A stretch of DNA of 64,000 nucleotides from Chromohalobacter israelensis (lineage in GTDB: Bacteria; Pseudomonadota; Gammaproteobacteria; Pseudomonadales; Halomonadaceae), in contig JQNW01000005.1 in the NCBI GenBank assembly GCA_000761475.1, forward strand, positions 186,001-250,000. Reading direction: 5' to 3'. The notes under the pieces were generated by a model. That model was not told the origin of the DNA, made no database searches, and saw only the letters and a list, made by a program, of their open reading frames with translations. Of this stretch, positions 20,301 through 29,959 are shown piece after piece; the first letter of the stretch is position 1, and each line of letters opens with the position of its first letter. Both the position numbers and the translations under genes were made by a program.

Positions 20301-20537
20301 GTACATCATGTCCTCGACGCCGGTGATCGCCTCCTCCAGCGGCGTCGCCACGGTTTCCGCGATCTCCTTGGGGTTGGCACCCGGGTAGGTGGTGCGCACC
20401 AGTACCGAGGGCGGCACCACTTCCGGATATTCGCCAACCGGCAGATTGGGAATGGAGATCACTCCCACCGCGAAGATGACGATGGAGAGCACCGCGGCGA
20501 AGATCGGCCGGTCCACGAAAAAGCGGGAAAAATTCAT
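17334..20537 (-). CDS. mexF: MexF-type RND multidrug efflux pump
   Basis: 1067 residues, 12 transmembrane helices and two large periplasmic loops. N-terminus FFVDRPIFAAVLSIVIFAVG and the proton-relay helix GLVLAIGIVVDDAIVVVENVER (the DD pair) are classic for hydrophobe/amphiphile exporters. The periplasmic motif YPGANPKEIAETVA and VRVQNRV region match MexF/OqxB rather than AcrB. It exports drugs and other amphiphiles using the proton gradient. The adaptor gene lies 104 bp upstream on the same strand; no outer-membrane channel gene follows, so a TolC/OprM-like channel must come from elsewhere. Confidence 0.93.
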   Translation of the reverse strand: MNFSRFFVDRPIFAAVLSIVIFAVGVISIPNLPVGEYPEVVPPSVLVRTTYPGANPKEIAETVATPLEEAITGVEDMMYYKSVAGSDGVLQMTITFQPGTDAEQATVRVQNRVSQALARLPEAVRRQGVTTQKQSPTFLMVVHLVSPDDSYDTLYLRNYARLHVRDQLAKISGVGEAQLFGGGDYAMRAWLDPDRIASHGLTAGDVVAAMREQNVQVSAGQIGAEPMPNSDFLTLINAKGRLSTEQEFGNIVLKVGEDGEVLRLRDVARLEMGAGDYTLRSRLDGKEAVAIGIFQSPGANALQIRDQVVRTMDELATRFPPGVEYRTVYDTTLFVSDSIRSVVQTLLEAILLVVLVVTLFLQTWRASLIPLLAVPVSVVGTFAVLLLLGYSINTLTLFGLVLAIGIVVDDAIVVVENVERNIGQGLAPRAAAHQAMREVSGPIVAIGLVLCAVFVPMAFLSGVTGQFYRQFAVTIAISTVISTINSLTLSPALAAMLLRPHDAPKDRLTRVIDVLFGWLFRPFNRFFNASSKRYQGVVSRSLRRRGAVFVVYLVLLGATGYLLKIVPPGFIPVQDKMYLIAGVKLPEGASLARTDALLRQVVDIAMETDGVEHAISFPGLNALQFTNTANTGLAFLTLKPFDQRTRTAAEINAEIAGKIGGLKDGIAFSFMPPPILGLGNGSGYQLFIEDRGGLGYGPLQEAVTAFQGAVVQTPGMSYPITSYQANVPQLDAEVDRLKAKTQGVAVSDLFDTLQTYLGSTYVNDFNTFGRTWQVIAQADAPYRDSVEDIARLRTRNAQGDMVPIGSMIDIRQSFGPDPVLRFNGYPAADLAGEADPRVLSSPQAMSVLSDIGARVLPDGIDFEWTDLSYQQSTQGNAALVVFPLAVLLVFLVLAALYESWILPLAVILIVPMCLLSALVGVRLSGGDTNVFVQVGLVVLIGLACKNAILIVEFARELEFQGRGVVEAALEACRLRLRPIIMTSITFTAAVIPLALGHGAGAEVRQALGIAVFAGMLGVTLFGLFLTPVFYVALRKLAGPLDRGHGSTMEGESNPEGESHPRQGDEPA

Positions 20538-20641
20538 GACAGCAGGCTCCTGGACGGCGGGGACGATGCCCGCCGCGTCTTGTCATTCAGAGGAGAGAAG
20601 CGCTTCAGGAAGCGTTGGGTGGATCGCCGTGCGGTGCTTCC

Positions 20642-21823
20642 TCAGGATCGAGTGGCAACAGCGTTGCCCACGCCCGCCTCGCGCATGGCGATCGGATTGG
20701 GCGTGACCGGCATGCCAGGCGCGAACACCTTCTGGGTACCGTTGACGATCACTCGCTCACCGGCCTTCAGCCCATCGCGGATCACCACCAGTTCTCCCAC
20801 CTCGCGGCCGAGCTCCACCTGGCGGGGTGTCACCGTGTTGTCGTCGCCGACCACGTAGACGAAGCGCCGATCCTGATTGGCGAGCACGGCCTTGCGATTG
20901 ACCAGCATCGCCTCGCTGAGGTTGGCGACGGGCATCTCCACCCGCGCGAACTGGCCGGGCCTGAAGGCACCATCCGGATTGGGCAGGACGGCGCGATAGC
21001 GCAGGGTGCCGGTGTCGGCGTTGATCTGATTGTCGACGAAATCCAGCTGACCCTGGTGGGGGAAGCCCGTCTCGCCGGTCAGACCGATATGTAGCGTCAT
21101 GGTCTCGCTCTGGGCCAGCAGCTTCTGCGCCCCCTGAGCCTCGGTTTCGTTGCTGTCGAAGTAGACGTACAAAGGATCCACCGACACCAGCGTGGTCAGC
21201 ATCGACTGGTCGGCGCTGGCGAGATTGCCTTTTGTCACCATGGCGCGCCCGGTGCGGCCTGCCACCGGCGCGGTGACCCGGGTGTACTGCAGTTCCAGTT
21301 CGGCACTGGTCAGCGCGGCCTCGGCCTCGGCTTCCTGCGCCCGGGCATTGAGTGCCGCCGCCTGGCGCTGATCATGCTGCTCCTGGGAAATGGCCTGTCG
21401 GCCGACCAAGGTCCTGGCCCGCTCGGCCTCGACCTCGGCGAGCTGACGCTGGCTGCGTGCCTGCGCCAATGAGGCCTTGGCGGCCTGAACGCGTGCCTCG
21501 TAGGGGCGAGGGTCGATACGGAACAGCAGGTCGCCGGCCTCGACCAGTTCGCCTTCCTCGAAGGCGACCTCGTCGATATAGCCGCTCACCCGTGGCCGGA
21601 CCTGCACGGTCTGCGGCGCCGCCACGCGGCCGGTAAAGGTCTCGCGCAGGGTGACCGGTTCCACCAGCACCGCTGCCACGTCGACTTCCGGCGGTGGCGG
21701 TGCACTGGCGGAGTCTGCCTCGCCATGGGCATCGCAGCCGGCCAGCAGCGCGATGACGAGCATGACGCCCAGGCCGTTAATCCGCCCTGATCTCGGCATG
21801 CGCTTCTGGACGAACCTCTTCAT
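20642..21823 (-). CDS. mexE: MexE-type periplasmic adaptor lipoprotein
   Basis: 393 residues. Signal peptide with lipobox LLAGC (Cys at about 30), then beta-barrel/lipoyl/alpha-hairpin layout of RND adaptor proteins: VRPRVSGYIDEVAFEEGELV (lipoyl half), a coiled hairpin (about 105-190), and LQYTRVTAPVAGRTGRAMV. It links the inner-membrane pump to an outer-membrane channel. It heads an operon with the MexF gene. The divergent AraC-type regulator at 22179 is the obvious candidate for control. Confidence 0.92.
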   Translation of the reverse strand: MKRFVQKRMPRSGRINGLGVMLVIALLAGCDAHGEADSASAPPPPEVDVAAVLVEPVTLRETFTGRVAAPQTVQVRPRVSGYIDEVAFEEGELVEAGDLLFRIDPRPYEARVQAAKASLAQARSQRQLAEVEAERARTLVGRQAISQEQHDQRQAAALNARAQEAEAEAALTSAELELQYTRVTAPVAGRTGRAMVTKGNLASADQSMLTTLVSVDPLYVYFDSNETEAQGAQKLLAQSETMTLHIGLTGETGFPHQGQLDFVDNQINADTGTLRYRAVLPNPDGAFRPGQFARVEMPVANLSEAMLVNRKAVLANQDRRFVYVVGDDNTVTPRQVELGREVGELVVIRDGLKAGERVIVNGTQKVFAPGMPVTPNPIAMREAGVGNAVATRS

Positions 21824-22178
21824 TGCCTGGCCCCCTTGGTCGTTCCCGGTCGTCGATCCGTGTCCTTGCGTCCGGCACAGCGCCCTGGCGGGCGACGATG
21901 AACCGGCATGGGATCATGGATGATCAATGTACGGTTCCAGGGCGGAGGCGCGTTATCGGGTTACTCGTGGTTAATTGCCTAATCCTGTAAAAATCGTCCA
22001 TTCAGGGGTGGAAAAACGTTCGCCATCGTGACCCGTCGATCTGGTGCTTGCCCGTTCCTTCAAAGATCTTGCCCAATCCTGCAGGGATCGGTTTTTGTCA
22101 TCAAAATGCCGGTTGGCTGGCCTATACTCGCGCTTTATCGAAAAACGATAACCAGTCGACCAACGAGAGGGCGGAGTC
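21824..22178. promoter_or_regulatory. Divergent promoter region between mexE and the AraC regulator
   Basis: 355 bp without a gene. Two related direct-repeat elements, CCTAATCCTGTAAAAATCG (21978-21996) and CCCAATCCTGCAGGGATCG (22072-22090), lie 94 bp apart. They share CCNAATCCTGNA and ATCG and are candidate operator sites for an AraC-family protein. A plausible -10 (TATACT) for the regulator is near 22123-22128. Confidence 0.4.
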
Positions 22179-23147
22179 GTGAGTGTCGTGCAGCCTGTTT
22201 TCGAGACACCGGATGATGAAATTGAACAATTGGCGAATACTCTTTCTCGCCGGATTCAGAAATGGGCGCCGGAAGAAGGGCTGACACCGACGGCGGTGCC
22301 GGGGCTGGAACTGGTGCGCGCCAATTCCTCGTTGACCAACTGTATCGGCTCGACGGTCTACGACCCTTCGCTGTGTCTGATCGCGCAGGGCAGCAAGCGC
22401 ATATGGCTGGGAGACCGGGAAATCGATTATGGGCCGCTGAGCTGCATGGTGTCGGCGGTGCACCTGCCGGTACTGGGCAAGATCACCGAGGCTTCGGCGG
22501 AGCGGCCCTACCTGGGGCTGAAGCTCGCCGTCGATGCCCAGGAAGTCACCGATCTGGTACTGGAGCTGGGTGAGGGGCTGAGCGAGATGGAGGAGCGGGG
22601 ATGCGCCGAGACCGCTTGCGGCCTCGGGCGCGTGCAGGCCGAGAAAGGGCTGGTGGAAGCCATGCTGCGATTGGTGAGCCTGCTCGATTCACCCCAGGAC
22701 ATCCGCATTCTCGCACCGCTGGTGCGGCGCGAGATCTTCTATCGTGCGCTGGTCGGCGAGATCGGCCTGTACATGCGCAAGTTCGCGGTGGCCGATACCC
22801 AGACCCATCGCATCTCGAAGGTGATCGCGGTACTCAAGGATCGCTTCACCGAGCCGCTGCGCGTTCGCGAGCTGGCGGACATGGTGAACATGAGCGAGTC
22901 GTCACTGTTCCACAGCTTCAAGCAGGTCACCCGGATGTCGCCGGTGCAGTTCCAGAAAAAGCTGCGACTGCATGAAGCGCGCAGGCTGATGCTGGCTGAA
23001 GGGATGGAGGCGGCCACCGCCAGTTTCCGCGTGGGGTACGGAAGTCCATCCCATTTCAGCCGCGAGTACAGCCGCCTTTTCGGCGTGCCGCCCCGCACGG
23101 ACGTGAGCAAGCTACGCGGCGAGCTGCCGCAGACCGCCCGCGCCTGA
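22179..23147 (+). CDS. AraC-family transcriptional regulator with AraC_N sensor domain
   Basis: 322 residues. An N-terminal cupin-like sensor (AraC_N type, about 30-190) followed by two C-terminal helix-turn-helices: LRVRELADMVNMSESSLFHSF and the second motif VGYGSPSHFSREYSRLFGVPP. This architecture (YqhC-type) often responds to aldehydes or toxic compounds. The start is GTG 22179 behind GGCGGAG; no better ATG exists upstream. It is transcribed away from the MexEF operon and probably controls it; target and inducer are inferred. Confidence 0.88.
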   Translation: MSVVQPVFETPDDEIEQLANTLSRRIQKWAPEEGLTPTAVPGLELVRANSSLTNCIGSTVYDPSLCLIAQGSKRIWLGDREIDYGPLSCMVSAVHLPVLGKITEASAERPYLGLKLAVDAQEVTDLVLELGEGLSEMEERGCAETACGLGRVQAEKGLVEAMLRLVSLLDSPQDIRILAPLVRREIFYRALVGEIGLYMRKFAVADTQTHRISKVIAVLKDRFTEPLRVRELADMVNMSESSLFHSFKQVTRMSPVQFQKKLRLHEARRLMLAEGMEAATASFRVGYGSPSHFSREYSRLFGVPPRTDVSKLRGELPQTARA

Positions 23148-23184
23148 GGGTCCGCCCCGCGTCGCCGGAGGGCGGCTGGCGGAT

Positions 23185-23574
23185 TCAGTCACCGATGACC
23201 ATGACCGCTTCGGCCTCGACCTGGCTGCCCTTGGGAAGCTGCTTGACGCCGACCGCCGCACGGGCCGGGTAGGGTGCCTGGAAGTACTCTTCCATCACCT
23301 TGTTGACCACGCCGAAGTTGTCGAGATCGACGAGGTAGAGGTTGAGCTTGACGATGTCCTGCAGCGAGCCGGCCGCTTCCTGGCACACCGCCTGAAGGTT
23401 GTCGAAGACCTGGCGTGCCTGGGCTTCGAAATCCTCGGACACGAGCTCCATGGTGTGCGGGTCCAGCGGAATCTGGCCGGAGAGATAGACCGTGTTGCCG
23501 GCCTTGACGGCCTGCGAGTAAGGACCGATGGCGGCCGGGGCCTGCTCGGTGTTGATCATGGCTTTGTTACTCAT
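23185..23574 (-). CDS. ridA: RidA family enamine/imine deaminase
   Basis: 129 residues with the RidA pattern [23 protein letters not shown] and the closing [19 protein letters not shown], where Arg and Glu form the active site. It hydrolyses reactive 2-aminoacrylate-type intermediates. An upstream start would add 22 residues of likely non-coding sequence; ATG 23574 is preceded by AAGGAG. It follows spoT on the same strand after a 149-bp gap that holds a strong terminator, so it may have its own promoter. Confidence 0.94.
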   Translation of the reverse strand: MSNKAMINTEQAPAAIGPYSQAVKAGNTVYLSGQIPLDPHTMELVSEDFEAQARQVFDNLQAVCQEAAGSLQDIVKLNLYLVDLDNFGVVNKVMEEYFQAPYPARAAVGVKQLPKGSQVEAEAVMVIGD

Positions 23575-23668
23575 GGCATGGCTCCTTGTCGTTATGCGAA
23601 GTGCACGTTGCGATGGACAAAAACGGCGACGCCGCCGCACCCGCGTGAGCGGGGGCGCCGAGCATCGC

Positions 23669-23715
23669 CAAAACGAAACGACCGACCCGCCGCGACAGGG
23701 GCGGCGGATCGGTCG
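23669..23715 (-). terminator. Terminator after spoT
   Basis: On the minus strand CGACCGA-T-CCGCCGC pairs with GCGGCGG-G-TCGGTCG: two 7-bp blocks around one mismatch, with a 7-base loop. TTTCGTTTT follows. It separates spoT from ridA. Confidence 0.75.
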
Positions 23716-23723
23716 CCATGGCG

Positions 23724-25859
23724 TTAACTGCGAACGCGGGTGATCTTGCCGACGTGGGGCAGGTTGCGCAGTCGTTTCATGATACTTGCCAGATGCACGC
23801 GGTCATGGACCGCCAGCGTCAAGTTGACGATCGACAGGCGTGCGTCGCGTTCTTCGATGCCGATGCGCTCGATGTTGGCATCGGCATCGGTCACCAGGCC
23901 GGCCAGTTCGGCGACCAGGCCGCGTCGCGTCTCGACGTGGAGACGCAGCGCCACCGGAAAGTCCTGGTCGATCTGCTGCGACCACTCCAGGGCGAACAGC
24001 TTGTCGGGGTCGTCGCGCAGCTCCTGCAGGTTACCACAGTCATGGCGATGCACCACGATCCCCTTGCCGACCGAGAGATGGCCGATGACCGGATCGCCGG
24101 GCAACGGATAGCAGCAACGCGCGAAGCTGATCACCATGCCCTCGGCACCGTTGATCACGATCGGTCCGCCGGAATGCGGCGAGGTCGCGACCTCCTCGGC
24201 GCTCGCAGGCTCGGTGGAGGCCAGCAGGCGCCGGGCGATGGCATAGGCCATGCGGGTACCGAGCCCGATCGATTCGAGCAGATCATCCTCGTGCTTGAGT
24301 TCCAGCTCGTCGAGCACCGCCGCCATGCGCGGCTCGGGCAGTTCCTCGAGGCTGGTCTCGAAGGCGCCCAGCGCACGGTTGAGCAGACGCCGGCCCAACT
24401 GCACGGACTCGGTGCGCTGCTGATGCTTGATCGCATGGCGGATCGCCGAACGTGCCTTGGCGGTGACCACGAAATTGAGCCAGGCGAGGTTGGGACGAGC
24501 GCCGGGAGCGGTGATGATCTCCAGCGTCTGGCCGCTTTCCAGCGTCGAGGAAAGCGGTGCCAGATGACGGTCGATGCGACAGGCGATGCAGCTGTTGCCG
24601 ATGTCGGTATGCACGGTATAGGCGAAATCCACCGCGGTGGCACCGCCGGGCAGCTCCATGATGTCGCCCTTGGGCGTGAACACGTAGATATCGTCGGGGA
24701 ACAGGTCGTTCTTGACGTGTTCGATGAATTCCAGGGAGTTGCCGGCGTGGCGCTGCATCTCGAGCAGGCCGCGCACCCACTCGCGGGCCCGGGCATGGCT
24801 GCCGGCGCCGATGGGGCGCTCGGTCTGGCCGGCCTTGTAGAGCCAGTGCGCGGCGATGCCGTTGTTGGCCATCGCCTCCATCTCGCGGGTACGGATCTGT
24901 ACCTCGATGGGCATGCCGTTGGGGCCGAACAGCGTGGTGTGCAGGCTCTGGTAGCCGTTGGCCTTGGGGATGGCGATATAGTCCTTGAAGCGCCCCGGCA
25001 CCGGCTTGTAGAGGTTGTGCACCGCGCCCAGGATGCGATAGCAGGTATCCACGTCGTCGGTGATGATGCGAAACCCGAAGACGTCCATGATCTCGACGAA
25101 GGGTTTGCGCTGGTCGCGCATCTTGCGATAGATCGACAGCAGGTGCTTCTGGCGCCCGACCACGCTGCCCACGAGCGCGTCGTCGTCGAGGCATTTCTGC
25201 AGGCTGTCCTGGATCTGGCGCATCATCGAGCGACGATTGCCGCGCGCCTTGGTGACCGCGCGCTTGATGCGCTCGGCGCGCATCGGATGAATCGCCTGGA
25301 AGGAAAGATCCTCGAGCTCGACGCGAATGGTGTTGATGCCCAGGCGGCTGGCGATACGGGCGTAGATTTCCAGCGTCTCGCGGGCGATGCGGCGTTTCTT
25401 GTCCGGGCGCAGCGCGCCGAGCGTGCGCATGTTGTGCAGGCGGTCGGCGAGCTTGACGATGATCACGCGGATGTCCTTGGACATCGCCAGGACCATCTTC
25501 TGGAAGTTTTCCGCCTGGGCGACCGCCTTGTCCTCGAAGGTGATCTGGGTCAGCTTGGAGACGCCGTCGACCAGCTCGGCCACGGGGTCGCCGAACTGAC
25601 GCGCCAGCGCCTCCTTGGTGATGCCGGTGTCCTCGATGACGTCGTGCAGCATGGCGGCCATCAGGCTCTGGTGGTCCATGTGCATGTTGGCGAGGATGTT
25701 GGCGACGGCCAGCGGATGCGTGACGTAGGGTTCGCCGGAGCGCCGACGCTGGCCGTCATGGGCCTGCTCGGCGTAATAGAAGGCGCGCTTGACCTGCAGT
25801 ATTTCCTCGGGCGGCAAGTAGCCGCCCAGCCGGTCTGCCAGATCGTCGATGGTGAACAT
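23724..25859 (-). CDS. spoT: Bifunctional (p)ppGpp synthase/hydrolase SpoT
   Basis: 711 residues in RSH order: HD hydrolase ([10 protein letters not shown] and LHDVIEDT, about 48-80), synthetase with [11 protein letters not shown] (about 300), TGS domain ([15 protein letters not shown], about 390), a helical region, and a C-terminal ACT domain. The intact HD motif means it can degrade (p)ppGpp as well as make it, so it is SpoT-type rather than RelA. The gmk-rpoZ-spoT order is conserved in gammaproteobacteria. Length is normal. Confidence 0.97.
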   Translation of the reverse strand: MFTIDDLADRLGGYLPPEEILQVKRAFYYAEQAHDGQRRRSGEPYVTHPLAVANILANMHMDHQSLMAAMLHDVIEDTGITKEALARQFGDPVAELVDGVSKLTQITFEDKAVAQAENFQKMVLAMSKDIRVIIVKLADRLHNMRTLGALRPDKKRRIARETLEIYARIASRLGINTIRVELEDLSFQAIHPMRAERIKRAVTKARGNRRSMMRQIQDSLQKCLDDDALVGSVVGRQKHLLSIYRKMRDQRKPFVEIMDVFGFRIITDDVDTCYRILGAVHNLYKPVPGRFKDYIAIPKANGYQSLHTTLFGPNGMPIEVQIRTREMEAMANNGIAAHWLYKAGQTERPIGAGSHARAREWVRGLLEMQRHAGNSLEFIEHVKNDLFPDDIYVFTPKGDIMELPGGATAVDFAYTVHTDIGNSCIACRIDRHLAPLSSTLESGQTLEIITAPGARPNLAWLNFVVTAKARSAIRHAIKHQQRTESVQLGRRLLNRALGAFETSLEELPEPRMAAVLDELELKHEDDLLESIGLGTRMAYAIARRLLASTEPASAEEVATSPHSGGPIVINGAEGMVISFARCCYPLPGDPVIGHLSVGKGIVVHRHDCGNLQELRDDPDKLFALEWSQQIDQDFPVALRLHVETRRGLVAELAGLVTDADANIERIGIEERDARLSIVNLTLAVHDRVHLASIMKRLRNLPHVGKITRVRS

Positions 25860-25888
25860 AGCGCGCGCCTGTCGAGAAGTGAGCGAAC

Positions 25889-26140
25889 TCAGTCGTTGAA
25901 CTCTCGCTCGGGACGCGGCTTGGCGGCGGGCGGTTCGACGGCCTCGTTGAGAATGCTGCGGTCGACCAGGCCGGCGGCAATTTCACGCAGCGCCATGACC
26001 GTGGGCTTGTCGTTTTCCCAAGGCAGTTGGGCGTCGCGCGAGCCGCGTGCGAGCTGGCGCGAACGCTGGGTCGCGACCATGACCAGCTGGAAACGGTTAT
26101 CGACGTTGTCGAGGCAATCTTCTACGGTAACGCGTGCCAT
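25889..26140 (-). CDS. rpoZ: RNA polymerase omega subunit
   Basis: 83 residues, [20 protein letters not shown] at the N-terminus and [15 protein letters not shown] in the middle, both diagnostic of omega. It helps assemble the beta' subunit and contributes to ppGpp binding. The reading frame is open further upstream but the standard ATG at 26140 gives the right length. It sits 64 bp after gmk and 29 bp before spoT. Confidence 0.97.
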   Translation of the reverse strand: MARVTVEDCLDNVDNRFQLVMVATQRSRQLARGSRDAQLPWENDKPTVMALREIAAGLVDRSILNEAVEPPAAKPRPEREFND

Positions 26141-26204
26141 GAGTGTGAACCCTGATCGAGAAATGAAAACGGCATAAGCCGGACCTGCGGAAGGACCCTC
26201 GAGT

Positions 26205-26852
26205 CTACTCGACGTCTTCCACGCGTGACAAGAGCGCCGCCAGCAGCGGGGCGTGCTCCGCCTGTACCCGCGGCATGCGGGTACGCTGGGCATGCACCAG
26301 GCAGCTCAGTTCGTCGAGCGCATGGTCGAAGGTGTCGTTGATGATGACATGCTCGTATTCGTCATAATGCGACATTTCGTCGACCGCGTCGCGCATGCGC
26401 CGGGCGATGGTCGCCGCGTCGTCGGTGCCGCGCCCGGCAAGCCGTGCGTGGAGCGCTTCCCGCGAGGGCGGGAGAATGAAGATCGAGACGGCCTCGTCGA
26501 AGGCCTCGCGTACCTGGCGGGCACCTTGCCAGTCGATCTCCAGGATGACGTCCTGGCCGGCGTCGAGCAGGGCCTGCACGGCGGCGCGCGAGGTGCCGTA
26601 ATAATTGTCGAAGACCCGCGCATGCTCGATGAAGTCGCCGCTTTCGATCAGGCGCTCGAAGGTGGCGACGTCGACGAAGTGATAGTTGATGCCATTCTGC
26701 TCGCCGGGGCGCATGGCCCGGGTGGTGTGCGAGACGCTGACCTGGATGCCCGCGACGCGTTCGAGCAGGGCGCGCACCAGGCTGGTCTTGCCTGCGCCGG
26801 AAGGCGCCGAGACGATGTAGAGTGTCCCTTTTGACGGAGGCTGGATGGGCAT
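26205..26852 (-). CDS. gmk: Guanylate kinase
   Basis: 215 residues. P-loop [15 protein letters not shown] (15-29), GMP-binding region [21 protein letters not shown], and [11 protein letters not shown]. It phosphorylates GMP to GDP in the cytoplasm. It heads the gmk-rpoZ-spoT run. The ATG at 26852 is the only reasonable start; a strong Shine-Dalgarno site is not evident. Confidence 0.97.
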   Translation of the reverse strand: MPIQPPSKGTLYIVSAPSGAGKTSLVRALLERVAGIQVSVSHTTRAMRPGEQNGINYHFVDVATFERLIESGDFIEHARVFDNYYGTSRAAVQALLDAGQDVILEIDWQGARQVREAFDEAVSIFILPPSREALHARLAGRGTDDAATIARRMRDAVDEMSHYDEYEHVIINDTFDHALDELSCLVHAQRTRMPRVQAEHAPLLAALLSRVEDVE

Positions 26853-26960
26853 ATGGCGTGTCCGGTTGAGCCGCTTCTGGGGTAATCGGACATTATCGCA
26901 TAGACTTCGTGCCCTGCCGATATCGGGTCTCTTGCGCCTTCACGATAAGGAACTTGTTGC

Positions 26961-28154
26961 ATGTCCCATGCCGATGCGACCCCCCGACTCGCCTTTGCCG
27001 GGGTGGCTTTTGCCTTTCTCGTCACCATGCTGGGGACGACCTTGCCGACACCGCTGTACCCGGGGTATCAAACCGCCTTCGGCTTTTCCCAGCTCATCAT
27101 CACGGTGATCTTCGCCGCCTATGCCGTGGGCGTGATCGCGGCACTGCTGGTGGCTGGTCGCTGGTCCGATCAACTGGGACGTCGGCCGTTGCTTTTCGCC
27201 GGCCTGACGGCAGCGGCGCTCAGCGACCTCGTCTTCCTGGGGGCCGAGGGGTTGTCGTCGCTGCTGGCCGGGCGTGTGCTGTCGGGCATGTCGGCCGGCA
27301 TCTTCACCGGCACCGCCACGGTGGCCGTGGTCGAGTCGGCACCGGCGGCCTGGAAACGCACCGCGACCTTCGTGGCCACCGCCGCCAACATGGGCGGTCT
27401 GGGGCTGGGGCCGGTGGTCGCCGGGGCGCTGGCCGAATACGTGGCCTGGCCGCTGCATCTGGCCTATGCCGTGCATCTGGGATTGCTGGTGATTGCCGTG
27501 CTGGGGGTCGCCGTGGCGGCGGAGACCGTGACGCGACCGCCCCGGATTCGCCTGCGCGTTCAGCGCCTGAAGGTTCCCGCCGAGGTGCGCGGTGTCTTCA
27601 TGCCGGCGGTGATTGCGGGCTTTGCCGGTTTCGCGGTCCTGGGGTTCTTCACCGCGACGGCGCCGGCCTTCATGGCACAGGTGCTGGGTCACGAGAACCT
27701 GCTGGCCATCGGCCTGGTGGCGGGCTGCGTGTTCTTCGCCTCGACCCTGGGACAGCTGGCGCAGGACCGCCTGCCGCCCGCCCGGCGATTGCCGCTGGGG
27801 TGTGCCGTGGTGATCGTCGGTGCGCTGGTCGTCGGCGCCGGTCTTGCCCTGGCGACACTCTGGGTCTTCCTGCTGGGGGCGCTGATCGTCGGTCTGGGGC
27901 AGGGGATCGCGTTTCGTGCCGGGCTGGGTGCGGTGGCCGCGGCCTGCCCGATGAACCAGCGTGGCGCGGTGACCTCGACCTTCTTCGTCATCGTCTATGT
28001 GGCGATCTCGATTCCCGTGGTGGGCATCGGCGTGGTGGCACGCCTCGTCGGCCTGCAAGCCACCGGCGTGGGATTCGCCATCGGCGTGGCCCTCCTTGCC
28101 GGCGTGGCGCTGGTATCATTGCAACGTCGTCGCGCCGCCGCGGTGGCCGACTGA
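26961..28154 (+). CDS. MFS transporter, drug/proton-antiporter-like
   Basis: 397 residues, 12 predicted transmembrane helices. N-terminal RLAFAGVAFAFLVTMLG and, between helices 2 and 3, the MFS signature GRWSDQLGRRPLLFAG (about 74-89). The first half resembles small-molecule exporters of the DHA1 group; substrate unknown. AAGGA lies 9 bases before the ATG. It is divergent from gmk and followed 36 bp later by pyrC on the same strand; a shared message is possible but probably without a functional link. Confidence 0.85.
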   Translation: MSHADATPRLAFAGVAFAFLVTMLGTTLPTPLYPGYQTAFGFSQLIITVIFAAYAVGVIAALLVAGRWSDQLGRRPLLFAGLTAAALSDLVFLGAEGLSSLLAGRVLSGMSAGIFTGTATVAVVESAPAAWKRTATFVATAANMGGLGLGPVVAGALAEYVAWPLHLAYAVHLGLLVIAVLGVAVAAETVTRPPRIRLRVQRLKVPAEVRGVFMPAVIAGFAGFAVLGFFTATAPAFMAQVLGHENLLAIGLVAGCVFFASTLGQLAQDRLPPARRLPLGCAVVIVGALVVGAGLALATLWVFLLGALIVGLGQGIAFRAGLGAVAAACPMNQRGAVTSTFFVIVYVAISIPVVGIGVVARLVGLQATGVGFAIGVALLAGVALVSLQRRRAAAVAD

Positions 28155-28190
28155 GTTTCTCGTCCCGTTATCGTCATCAGGAGTCCGCGC

Positions 28191-29246
28191 ATGTCCGAGT
28201 CCCCTACCCGCCTGCGAATCCGTCGCCCCGACGACTGGCACCTTCACCTGCGCGACGGCGACGTGATGCGCCTGGTGCTGCCGGCGACCAGCCGTGTCTT
28301 CGCACGCGCCATCGTGATGCCCAACCTGATGCCGCCGGTCACCACCCTGGATGCCGCCGAGGCGTATCGCGCGCGGATCCTCGAGGCGTTGCCGGCAGGG
28401 CATGACTTCACGCCGCTGATGACCTGCTATCTCAACGAGAGCGTCAGCGCCGAGACGCTGGAGGCGGGGCATGCCAGCGGATTGCTGACGGCGGCCAAGC
28501 TGTACCCGGCCAATGCCACCACCAACTCGCAACATGGCGTCAAGCGTATCCAGGACATCTACCCGTTGCTCGAGGTGATGCAGCGCATCGGCATGCCGCT
28601 GCTGGTGCATGGCGAAGTCACGCGTGGCGAGATCGACATCTTCGATCGCGAAAAGGCCTTCATCGACGAGGTGATGACACCGCTGCGCGAGCATTTCCCG
28701 GCGCTCAAGGTGGTGTTCGAGCACATCACCACGGCGGAGGCGGCGCAGTACGTCCTGGAGGGCAACGACAATCTGGCCGCGACGCTGACGCCGCAGCACC
28801 TGGCGCACAATCGCAACGACATGCTGGTCGGTGGCATTCGCCCGCACCTTTATTGCCTGCCGATCCTCAAGCGCGCCGAGCACCAGCGGGCGCTGCGCGC
28901 GGCGGTCGCCAGCGGGCACCCGCGGTTCTTTCTGGGCACCGACTCGGCACCGCACGTGGTCGCCGCCAAGGAGACCAGTTGTGGCTGTGCCGGGGTGTTC
29001 AACGCCCAGGCCGCGCTCTCGGTCTATGCGGAGGTATTCGAAGAAGAAGGCGCGCTCGAGCACTTCGCGGCGTTCTGCTCGGAGAACGGGCCGCGCTTCT
29101 ATGGCCTGCCGCTCAACGAGGATCACATCGAGCTCGTGCGCCAGCCGACGACCATGCCCGAACGCATCGAAGGCCATGGCGAGACGTTGAAGCCCTTCAA
29201 GGCCGGGGAAACCCTGGCCTGGACGGTCGCCGCCGGGCGCGATTGA
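28191..29246 (+). CDS. pyrC: Dihydroorotase (class II)
   Basis: 351 residues. Metal ligands in HLHLRDG (His17, His19), carboxylatable Lys in [13 protein letters not shown] (about 103), His in LVHGEV and FEHIT, and catalytic Asp in GTDSAPH. It closes carbamoyl aspartate to dihydroorotate in pyrimidine synthesis. Length and motifs are those of E. coli PyrC. AGGAG lies just upstream of the ATG. Confidence 0.97.
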   Translation: MSESPTRLRIRRPDDWHLHLRDGDVMRLVLPATSRVFARAIVMPNLMPPVTTLDAAEAYRARILEALPAGHDFTPLMTCYLNESVSAETLEAGHASGLLTAAKLYPANATTNSQHGVKRIQDIYPLLEVMQRIGMPLLVHGEVTRGEIDIFDREKAFIDEVMTPLREHFPALKVVFEHITTAEAAQYVLEGNDNLAATLTPQHLAHNRNDMLVGGIRPHLYCLPILKRAEHQRALRAAVASGHPRFFLGTDSAPHVVAAKETSCGCAGVFNAQAALSVYAEVFEEEGALEHFAAFCSENGPRFYGLPLNEDHIELVRQPTTMPERIEGHGETLKPFKAGETLAWTVAAGRD

Positions 29247-29261
29247 GGCGGACGGTCAGGC

Positions 29262-29846
29262 TCAGGACGAAGCCGTCACGCGCGGCAAGTGGGCCACGTC
29301 CTCTTCCTGCAGGGGGCGGATCTCCCAACTGCGAACTCCGCGGGGCGCGACCCACTGCGGAATGGCATTGTCGGTGCGCGGTCCTTCCGGTGTGCCGGTG
29401 TCGAGATAGCGAATCACCCGGATCAGGCCGGAATGGCCGACGACCAGCGGCGTTTCGTGTTCGAGGAGCAGGGCATTGAGGGTGGCGACGATGCGCGTGA
29501 CGAAATCGTCCCAGCGTTCCCCGCCGTCGGGCGCCAGCAGGTACGGCATCGTCTCGGGGATCGGGCGCTCTTCGTAGGTGCCCCAGTCGCGTTCCTTGAG
29601 ACCGCCGACCAGACAGTGCGGAGCACGCCCGGTGGCCAGTTCGGCGGTGCGCCGGGCACGCGCCAGGGGACTGGAGACGATCAGCGGCCAATCGATGGCG
29701 GCGAGCAGCGTCGCCGCCTGGCGTGCCTCGTGCTCGCCTTGCGCGGTGAGCGGCACGTCGCGTTGACCGGCAATGCGCTGCGCCAGGTTGCTGGTGCTCT
29801 GGCCGTGGCGCAGAAACACGAAGGGACGGCGAATCAACTCGGGCAT
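29262..29846 (-). CDS. Histidine phosphatase family protein (phosphoglycerate mutase-like)
   Basis: 194 residues with the catalytic FLRHGQSTSN near the start and a later VVGHSGLIRVIRYL (second catalytic His) and an acid in KERDWGTYEE. It removes phosphate from small metabolites through a phosphohistidine; the substrate is not predictable. The start is ATG 29846 with GGAG 9 bases before it; a GTG 15 bp upstream overlaps that site. Convergent with pyrC with a 15-bp gap. Confidence 0.85.
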   Translation of the reverse strand: MPELIRRPFVFLRHGQSTSNLAQRIAGQRDVPLTAQGEHEARQAATLLAAIDWPLIVSSPLARARRTAELATGRAPHCLVGGLKERDWGTYEERPIPETMPYLLAPDGGERWDDFVTRIVATLNALLLEHETPLVVGHSGLIRVIRYLDTGTPEGPRTDNAIPQWVAPRGVRSWEIRPLQEEDVAHLPRVTASS

Positions 29847-29959
29847 GGCGAATGGCTCCACGGGCGATGATGTCTCGATCCTACCAGTTCATGCGTGTCG
29901 CGGCGTGCCCTCCTGCGTCGCGGACGTCGACGTGCCGCGCCATGATGCATCGCTCATGT

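Noticed and set aside
23718-26177. 819-codon plus-strand frame opposite spoT and rpoZ
   Set aside because: A high-GC antisense artefact; the opposite strand encodes clear SpoT and omega.
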